From Pseudomonadota bacterium (lineage in GTDB: Bacteria; Pseudomonadota; Alphaproteobacteria; Caulobacterales; Caulobacteraceae): 6,028 bases of DNA. The notes beneath the pieces were generated by a model that had not been told where the DNA came from, did no database searches, and worked only from the letters and a program-made list of their open reading frames with translations. Shown piece by piece: positions 1 through 6,028 of the stretch; position 1 is the first letter of the stretch; every line of letters begins with the position of its first letter. Position numbers and translations under genes: made by a program. The DNA is taken from positions 1 to 6,028 of the forward strand of contig JAEXJH010000514.1 of assembly GCA_023445955.1 (NCBI GenBank). The letters are read 5' to 3'.

Positions 1-136
1 AGCCGACATAGAGCCCGCCCAGCTGGCTGAGATGGCTTTCCAGCCAGTTGCCGCCGGCCGACAGCACCGCGCTGGCGATGGCTTGGGTCAGGCCGGGCCG
101 GTCGCTGCCGACGACACTCAGGATCAACAGGGCCAT
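1..136 (-). CDS. ACT-domain protein, GcvR-like (5' part only, cut by window edge)
   Basis: The first 45 residues are visible, beginning MALLILSVVGSDRPGLTQAI and continuing through a GGNWLES motif. This is the beta-alpha start of an ACT domain: a hydrophobic strand (residues 3-9), the G-x-D-R-P-G-L turn (10-16) that usually lies at the ligand-binding interface, a helix (17-27), then GGN-W-L-E-S at 28-34. That combination is typical of the tandem-ACT proteins annotated as glycine cleavage system transcriptional repressor (GcvR) or simply ACT-domain protein. In E. coli GcvR acts by binding the regulator GcvA, not DNA; whether this homologue does so is unknown. The ATG at 136-134 is preceded by an AGAGG-type ribosome binding site about 5 nt upstream. 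It lies 63 bp downstream of the histidine kinase on the same strand with no obvious terminator between, so cotranscription is likely. The rest of the gene is outside the window. Confidence 0.75.
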   Translation of the reverse strand, partial: MALLILSVVGSDRPGLTQAIASAVLSAGGNWLESHLSQLGGLYVG

Positions 137-199
137 CGGCGCCTCTCGCTAAGGGAGCCCGCAACCAAGCGCATCACGCCGGCGACGGCAACCCGCTGC

Positions 200-2116
200 T
201 TAAGAGGCCTTCAGCACCGTCGGTGGTTCGGTCGTCAGGGCGCGGACGATGGCCTGGGTCAGGGCCAGCGGCGACAGCGGCTTGGCGATCGCCCCGTCCA
301 TGCCGGCGGCCAGATAGCCGGCCTGCTGGTGGGCCAGGGCGTTGGCGGTCATGGCCAGGATCGGCGCGGAGCCCGCGGGGCCGGGCAGGGCGCGGATGCG
401 CTGCGTGGCCTCGACGCCGTCCATCACCGGCATCTGGATGTCCATCAGGATCAGGTCGAAGCCTTCGCGCGCGGCGGCCACGCCCTGGACGCCGTCGTCG
501 GCGGTGGTGACCCGCGCGCCCATCGCCTCCAGCATGCGGCTGGCGATCAGGCGGTTCGTCGCATTGTCCTCGACCAGCAGCACGCGCAGGCCGTCGAACA
601 GCGGAGCGTCGGGCTCGTCGGCGTGGGCATCCGGCGCGGCGCAGGCGTCGGCCTCGACCTCCAGCCAGAAGGTGGAGCCCTTGCCCAGTTCGCTCTCGAA
701 GCCGACCTCGCCGCCCATCATTTCCGCCAGGCGCCGGCAGATGGCCAGGCCCAGGCCCGAGCCGCCGAAGCGCCGGGTGGTGGAGCCGTCGCCCTGGCGG
801 AAGCGCTCGAACAGCTGCTTGCCGGCTTCCTCGCCGATGCCGACGCCGGTGTCGGTGATCGCAAAGCGCAGGCGGACCCGATCGCCCGTCCGCTTGCCCG
901 AGAGCCGCGCCACGACGCCGCCCTCCAGGGTGAACTTCACCGCGTTGCCCAGCAGGTTGAACAGCGCCTGGCGCAGGCGCAGCGGGTCGGTGGCCGCCCA
1001 GCCCAGATCACCGGGCGCCTCGACGCGCAGGTAGAGGCCCTTGGCCTCCGCCTGCGGCCGCAGCATGTCGGCGACCCCGGCCAGCAGCTCGGCCGGCTCG
1101 ACCGGCTCCGCGCCCAGCTCCAGCTTGCCGGCCTCGATCTTCGAGAAGTCGATGATGTCGTTCAGCAGCTCCGACAGCATCTCGCCGCAGCCCAGGGCCT
1201 CGTTCAGCAGGCGGCGGCCGTCGTCGGTCAGCTTCTCGTTCTTCAGGAGGTGCAGCACGCCCAGCACGCCGTTCATCGGCGTGCGGATCTCGTGGCTCAT
1301 ATTGGCCAGGAACTGGCTCTTGGCCTCGGCCGCGCCCAGGGCGGCGTCGCGGGCCTCGACCAGCTCGGTGACGTTCTGGCTGATGCCGATCACGTCCCAG
1401 GCGTCGGGGCTGGAGCCGCGCACGCCGCGCCAGCCGCAGTGCATGTGGGCCCATTGGTTGTTGGCGGGATCGAGGTAGCGGTAGTCGATCACCCGGTGCT
1501 CGCCGGTGCGCAGGGTGTGGGTGAAGGCCTCCCAGACCCGTTCGCGGTCGTCGGCGTGAATCGACATCGTCATCTCGACGACCGTCATGGTCCGCGCCCC
1601 ACCCTTGGGCGAACTGGGCGTCGGAATGTCCTGATCGAAGACGTAGACGCCCTTGCGCGGGTTGAAGCGCCAGACATAGACGCCGGCCTCGGTGCGGATC
1701 AGCTCGTTGGAGCGCTCGGCCTGGTGGCGGGCGATCTCGCGGGCGCGCTCCTCGCTGTGGTCCTGGAAGACAATCAGCAGGCCGTCGTCCTCCAGCACCT
1801 TGGACTGCGAGCGCACCCACAGCCAGCCGCCGCCCTTGCGGGCCAGGCGGTGCTCGGCGCGGCCGTGGCCGACCGTGCGCAGGGCCGCGGCGATGCCGTG
1901 GATCACCTCGGCGTCGTGCAGGTGGAAGAAGTCGCGGATCGGGCGGCCGAACGTCTCCTCGGCCGTCCAGCCGGTCAGTCTGGTCCAGGCCGGATTGACG
2001 CGGATAACGCCGTCGTTCTGCAGCACGACGAACATGTCCAGGCTGCTCTGGAAGAACCAGTCGGCGGCCGCGGCTTCAATTCTGGAGGCTGCCTCGGCGT
2101 CCAAGACCTTGCCCAT
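200..2116 (-). CDS. Soluble hybrid sensor histidine kinase (PAS-PAS-HisKA-HATPase_c-REC)
   Basis: This is a 638-residue cytoplasmic two-component kinase; I see no signal peptide or membrane segment. Domain order is PAS 1 (about 15-125, with the usual V-N-P-A-W-x-x-L-T-G-W core), PAS 2 of the PAS_3 type (about 143-255), a short helical linker, HisKA (about 265-332), HATPase_c (about 375-487) and a C-terminal receiver (about 510-628). Key residues are intact: phospho-acceptor His275 in S-H-E-I-R-T-P, N-box Asn387/Asn391, G1 box Asp422-x-Gly424-x-Gly426, and G2 box GGSGLGLAI from 451. The receiver has Glu516/Asp517, phospho-acceptor Asp559 in L-M-D-I-Q-M-P, Thr590 and Lys612-Pro613. Neither PAS domain has the NCRFL flavin cysteine motif, so it is not a LOV photoreceptor. 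There is no HPt domain, so phosphate leaving the receiver would need a separate phosphotransfer protein. The ATG at 2116-2114 has a GAGG ribosome binding site about 8 nt upstream. The signal sensed and the output partner cannot be told from sequence; no response regulator is adjacent within the window. Confidence 0.95.
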   Translation of the reverse strand: MGKVLDAEAASRIEAAAADWFFQSSLDMFVVLQNDGVIRVNPAWTRLTGWTAEETFGRPIRDFFHLHDAEVIHGIAAALRTVGHGRAEHRLARKGGGWLWVRSQSKVLEDDGLLIVFQDHSEERAREIARHQAERSNELIRTEAGVYVWRFNPRKGVYVFDQDIPTPSSPKGGARTMTVVEMTMSIHADDRERVWEAFTHTLRTGEHRVIDYRYLDPANNQWAHMHCGWRGVRGSSPDAWDVIGISQNVTELVEARDAALGAAEAKSQFLANMSHEIRTPMNGVLGVLHLLKNEKLTDDGRRLLNEALGCGEMLSELLNDIIDFSKIEAGKLELGAEPVEPAELLAGVADMLRPQAEAKGLYLRVEAPGDLGWAATDPLRLRQALFNLLGNAVKFTLEGGVVARLSGKRTGDRVRLRFAITDTGVGIGEEAGKQLFERFRQGDGSTTRRFGGSGLGLAICRRLAEMMGGEVGFESELGKGSTFWLEVEADACAAPDAHADEPDAPLFDGLRVLLVEDNATNRLIASRMLEAMGARVTTADDGVQGVAAAREGFDLILMDIQMPVMDGVEATQRIRALPGPAGSAPILAMTANALAHQQAGYLAAGMDGAIAKPLSPLALTQAIVRALTTEPPTVLKAS

Positions 2117-2249
2117 CCCCGTTTCCTCGTTTTCAATCGATATCGCAGGATCGGGTAAAGTTTACGTTGCGGCAAAAGGCCTCGTCTTCGATTTCGATCC
2201 AACGGTACGCAAGCACGACCATAAAAGGTCGCAAGGGGAGGCCAGAAGT
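2117..2249. promoter_or_regulatory. Divergent intergenic region between kinase and serine hydrolase
   Basis: These 133 bp separate two divergently transcribed genes, so both promoters should lie here or just inside the genes. The region contains the interrupted palindrome GTAAA-G-TTTAC at 2155-2165 and, on the plus side, a weak CGACC-ATAAAA-GGTCG inverted repeat at 2216-2231 just before the hydrolase ribosome binding site. I could not place a convincing -35/-10 pair for either gene, nor a CtrA-type TTAA-N7-TTAA site. That promoters are present here is inference from gene orientation. Confidence 0.5.
2233..2240 (+). promoter_or_regulatory. Ribosome binding site selecting the TTG start of the serine hydrolase
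   Basis: AAGGGGAG is a strong purine-rich Shine-Dalgarno-like element whose GGAG ends 9 nt before TTG at 2250. The later in-frame candidates, GTG at 2268 and ATG at 2274, are 27 and 33 nt away from it and have no comparable element, so the TTG is the preferred start. Confidence 0.6.
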
Positions 2250-3476
2250 TTGAGCACGCCAGAAGCCGTGGGAATGTCGAGTGATCGACTGAAGCGCATC
2301 GATAGCTTCATCCAGTCCAAGTATATCGACACCGGAAAACTGCCCTGCGCGCTCACGCAAGTCTGGCGACGGGGTCAGCTGGCCTATACGTCGGTGCTGG
2401 GCAGCGCCGATGTCGAGCGCGCGAAACCGCTGCAGGCTGACAGCCTGTTTCGCATCTACTCGATGACCAAGCCGGTCACGAGCGTGGCCTTCATGATGCT
2501 GGTCGAGGACGGCCTGGTGTCGCTGGACGACCCGGTGCACCGCTTCATCCCGTCGTGGCGGGACCTCGGCGTCTTCGCCGCCGGGGTCGAGGGGGCGTTC
2601 CAGTCGACGCGCACCGCCGAGCCGATGCGCACCATCGACCTGCTTCGCCACACCTCGGGCCTGACCTACGGCTTCCAGCAGCGCACCAATGTCGACGCGG
2701 CCTATCGCAAGCTGAAGCTGGACGGCGTCGACAGCGAGGGCGGCCTGGCGGCCTTCGTCGAGACCCTGGGGACCGTGCCGCTGGAGTTCTCGCCGGGCAA
2801 CGCCTGGAACTACTCGGTCTCGACCGACGTGCTGGGCTATCTGGTCGAGAAGATCTCGGGCATGCCGTTCGACGTCTATCTGAAGACCAAGATCTTCGAT
2901 CCGCTGAAGATGCCCGACACCGGCTTCTTCGTGCCCGACAGCCAGAAGGCGCGCTTCACCGCCTGCTACGCCCTGACGCCGTCGGGTCGGGTGGTGCTGC
3001 AGGACGATCCGCAGAAGAGCCGCTTCCTCCAGGATCCGTCCGTGAAGTCCGGCGGCGGCGGCCTGGTTTCGACCGCCGACGACTACATGCGCTTCTGCCG
3101 AATGCTGCTGAACGGCGGCGAGCTGGACGGCGTGCGCCTGCTCAGCCCCAAGACCATCAAGCTGATGACCATGAACCACCTGCCGGGCGGCCAGGAGCTG
3201 GTCCAGGCGTCCAAGTCGCTGTTCAGCGAGGCGGTGTTCGAAGGGCTGGGCTTTGGCCTCGGCTTCGCCATGACCATCGACCAGGCCCGGACCAAGAACC
3301 TGGGCTCGCTGGGTGAATACTTCTGGGGCGGCATGGCTTCGACGGCGTTCTGGATCGACCCGGTCGAGGACCTGGCGGTGGTGTTCATGACCCAGCTGAT
3401 GCCGTCGACCTCGTACCCGATCCGGCGGGAGCTGCGGACGTTGGTGTATTCGAGCTTTACGGAGGCGGCGGGGTAG
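2250..3476 (+). CDS. Beta-lactamase-fold serine hydrolase (family VIII esterase-like)
   Basis: This 408-residue protein of the class C beta-lactamase/penicillin-binding-protein superfamily (Pfam Beta-lactamase) probably acts as a carboxylesterase. The nucleophile motif S-x-x-K is Ser71-Met-Thr-Lys74, followed by a hydrophobic helix. The conserved H-T-S-G-L-T-Y-G motif starts at His134. The second catalytic motif is Tyr188-Ser-Val, preceded by the typical F-S-P-G-x-x-W-N stretch. In place of the K-T-G box of true beta-lactamases there is Trp359-Gly-Gly in the context F-W-G-G-M-A-S-T-A-F-W-I-D-P. That arrangement is known from EstB-type family VIII esterases and argues against antibiotic resistance as the main role. 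No signal peptide or lipobox is present, so it should be cytoplasmic. The start is the TTG at 2250 on ribosome-binding-site grounds; ATG at 2274 would shorten it by 8 residues. It is transcribed alone, divergent from the kinase, and is followed after 13 nt by a hairpin. The natural substrate is unknown. Confidence 0.9.
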   Translation: MSTPEAVGMSSDRLKRIDSFIQSKYIDTGKLPCALTQVWRRGQLAYTSVLGSADVERAKPLQADSLFRIYSMTKPVTSVAFMMLVEDGLVSLDDPVHRFIPSWRDLGVFAAGVEGAFQSTRTAEPMRTIDLLRHTSGLTYGFQQRTNVDAAYRKLKLDGVDSEGGLAAFVETLGTVPLEFSPGNAWNYSVSTDVLGYLVEKISGMPFDVYLKTKIFDPLKMPDTGFFVPDSQKARFTACYALTPSGRVVLQDDPQKSRFLQDPSVKSGGGGLVSTADDYMRFCRMLLNGGELDGVRLLSPKTIKLMTMNHLPGGQELVQASKSLFSEAVFEGLGFGLGFAMTIDQARTKNLGSLGEYFWGGMASTAFWIDPVEDLAVVFMTQLMPSTSYPIRRELRTLVYSSFTEAAG

Positions 3477-3489
3477 GACGCAAAGAAAA

Positions 3490-3515
3490 CGGCGCGGGAG
3501 GCGGCTCCCGCGCCG
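3490..3515. terminator. GC-rich hairpin, probable (bidirectional) intrinsic terminator
   Basis: CGGCGCGGGA pairs perfectly with TCCCGCGCCG (10-bp stem, 6-nt loop GGCGGC), beginning 13 nt after the hydrolase stop codon. On the plus strand the downstream sequence is poor in T, with only a TTT at 3523-3525. Read on the minus strand the stem is followed directly by GTTTTCTTT, a proper U-tract. It is well placed to end the hydrolase transcript, but its best terminator geometry is for leftward transcription. Confidence 0.65.
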
Positions 3516-3676
3516 AGTTGCGCTTTACCAAAGTCCGACGCATTGCGAGCAATACGCCACGCTCGCGAAACTCACCGACTTCGAAACGTCAGAACGCGTG
3601 CAAGCCGCGTCCAAAGCCCATGACTTCCCGCGAACGCCCTCCCCAGCGCGGACCATTCTCTCTGGATTTCAGGTAA

Positions 3677-3708
3677 ATACGGCGCCGAGCAGCCCCTCGG
3701 CGCCGTAT
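3677..3708. repeat. Perfect 13-bp inverted repeat (hairpin)
   Basis: ATACGGCGCCGAG at 3677-3689 and CTCGGCGCCGTAT at 3696-3708 are exact reverse complements separated by the 6-nt loop CAGCCC. Each arm contains the GGCGCC palindrome. There is no T-run on either side, so it is not a classical intrinsic terminator, although it could be a second transcription barrier that insulates the downstream promoter. A member of an intergenic palindrome family is the other possibility. Confidence 0.65.
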
Positions 3709-3730
3709 CCACCCCCACGGATGATCTCGG

Positions 3731-3759
3731 CTGAAACTGTAGTTTCGAATTTGTAGTAT
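3731..3759 (+). promoter_or_regulatory. Candidate promoter for the beta-oxidation gene
   Basis: CTGAAA at 3731-3736 (4 of 6 matches to TTGACA) and TAGTAT at 3754-3759 (4 of 6 to TATAAT) are separated by 17 nt, in a locally AT-rich segment that contrasts with its surroundings. Transcription would begin near 3766 and give a leader of roughly 130 nt. This is pattern matching by eye, not a scored prediction, and the true start may differ. Confidence 0.35.
3733..3746. promoter_or_regulatory. GAAAC-N4-GTTTC palindrome, PsrA-like operator candidate
   Basis: GAAACTGTAGTTTC is a 14-bp inverted repeat with arms GAAACT and AGTTTC. It matches the consensus reported for the TetR-family regulator PsrA of Pseudomonas, (G/C)AAAC-N(2-4)-GTTT(G/C), which represses fatty-acid beta-oxidation genes until bound by a long-chain fatty acid. 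Here it overlaps the candidate -35 element of a beta-oxidation gene, where a bound repressor would block RNA polymerase. That a PsrA-like protein binds this site in this organism is inference. Confidence 0.45.
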
Positions 3760-3855
3760 GCGATGAAATCCGTCAACGGCGCCCAATCTCCGAGCGCTGC
3801 GAAAACAGGCGCCGCCACGGAGGTCTGGACATCTTCGCCTGAGCGTGCAGGCTAC

Positions 3856-3876
3856 TTCAAACAACCGTTCAAACAA
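3856..3876 (+). repeat. Direct repeat TTCAAACAA x2 in the leader
   Basis: TTCAAACAA occurs at 3856-3864 and again at 3868-3876, with CCG between, giving a 12-bp period. It lies 21 nt before the start codon of the hydratase/dehydrogenase gene. The inner part, CAAAC-AACC-GTTCA, also resembles a degenerate copy of the palindrome at 3733-3746. It could be a second regulator contact or chance. Confidence 0.4.
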
Positions 3877-3897
3877 GAAATCAGGGGTCGAAACGCC

Positions 3898-5976
<2,079 letters not shown>

Positions 5977-5995
5977 GCCACCCCCGATCCGCTCA

Positions 5996-6013
5996 TCCCC
6001 GCGAAAGCGGGGA
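5996..6013. repeat. Intergenic palindromic repeat TCCCCGC-GAAA-GCGGGGA
   Basis: A perfect 7-bp stem closes a GAAA (GNRA) tetraloop, beginning 19 nt after the beta-oxidation gene. The flanks CTCA and CCCA also match the extended form of a repeat (CATCCCCGCGAAAGCGGGGA followed by CCC) that I recognise as very common between genes in Caulobacter and other alphaproteobacteria. Read on the minus strand it encodes the artefactual peptide P-R-F-R-G-D often seen in spurious gene calls. It may also act as a transcript-end structure, though no T-run follows within the window. Confidence 0.75.
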
Positions 6014-6028
6014 CCCAAGCGGACTTTC

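Larger units (their letters stand above)
3477..3897. other. 421-bp intergenic region upstream of the beta-oxidation gene
   Basis: I see no convincing gene here on either strand. From left to right it holds a GC-rich hairpin (3490-3515), a stretch with only weak inverted repeats such as GCGAGC/GCTCGC at 3545-3566, a perfect 13-bp-stem hairpin (3677-3708), an AT-rich promoter-like segment with a GAAAC-N4-GTTTC palindrome (3731-3759), and an untranslated leader with a direct repeat (3856-3876). The reading frame of the downstream gene stays open back to an ATG at 3763, but the 45 residues this would add look unlike any enoyl-CoA hydratase amino terminus. Confidence 0.7.

Noticed and set aside
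137..199. Possible terminator between the kinase and the ACT gene
   Set aside because: I found no stable stem followed by a T-run on the minus strand, so readthrough is the simpler reading.
32..2158. 708-codon open frame on the plus strand opposite the histidine kinase
   Set aside because: It lies wholly antisense to a kinase with every catalytic motif intact. Its translation is low-complexity (rich in Gln, Ala, Gly, Arg, His) with no recognisable domain, as expected of a GC-bias shadow.
1692..2249. Upstream extension of the serine hydrolase frame
   Set aside because: It overlaps the divergent kinase gene in antisense and encodes non-family, Ser/Arg-rich sequence; the strong ribosome binding site before TTG 2250 explains the start.
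2133..3179. 348-codon minus-strand frame opposite the serine hydrolase
   Set aside because: It is antisense to a gene with clear motifs; its translation is His/Gln/Ala/Gly/Arg-rich and resembles no family.
3545..3566. GCGAGC/GCTCGC inverted repeat in the intergenic region
   Set aside because: A 6-bp stem with a 10-nt loop is expected by chance in such GC-rich DNA; there is no T-run or nearby gene boundary.
3763..3897. In-frame upstream ATG giving a 45-residue amino-terminal extension of the beta-oxidation enzyme
   Set aside because: The extension has no similarity to hydratase amino termini, lacks a good ribosome binding site, and would start at or before the candidate transcription start. 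ATG at 3898 fits the domain boundary.

Overview
The window is about two-thirds G+C, uses strongly GC-biased third codon positions, and ends in the short palindrome TCCCCGC-GAAA-GCGGGGA that I know as an abundant intergenic repeat of Caulobacter and related alphaproteobacteria. Together with the protein sequences this suggests a chromosomal segment from a Caulobacter-like organism (Caulobacterales). I see no insertion sequence, phage gene, CRISPR array, tRNA or rRNA.

Layout: (1) On the minus strand at the left edge is the first part of a small ACT-domain protein resembling GcvR (positions 1-136, cut by the window). (2) Also on the minus strand, 63 bp upstream of it in transcription order, is a complete 638-residue soluble hybrid histidine kinase (PAS-PAS-HisKA-HATPase-REC, 200-2116). 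These two probably form a transcription unit. (3) A 133-bp divergent intergenic region carries a small palindrome. (4) On the plus strand is a 408-residue cytoplasmic serine hydrolase of the beta-lactamase/family VIII esterase type (2250-3476, TTG start). It is followed at once by a GC-rich hairpin. (5) A 421-bp intergenic region (3477-3897) holds that hairpin, a second perfect 13-bp-stem hairpin, an AT-rich promoter-like segment with a GAAAC-N4-GTTTC palindrome, and a leader with a 9-bp direct repeat. (6) On the plus strand is a complete 692-residue fused enoyl-CoA hydratase/3-hydroxyacyl-CoA dehydrogenase of fatty-acid beta-oxidation (3898-5976). (7) The repeat palindrome lies directly after it.

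The genes do not form one obvious system: signalling, a stand-alone hydrolase and a beta-oxidation enzyme sit side by side as three separate units. The best lead is regulatory. The palindrome ahead of the beta-oxidation gene matches the published operator consensus of PsrA, a TetR-family fatty-acid regulator, and overlaps a plausible -35 element. I do not see a previously undescribed biological system here. The long open frames opposite the real genes are best explained as GC-bias shadows.
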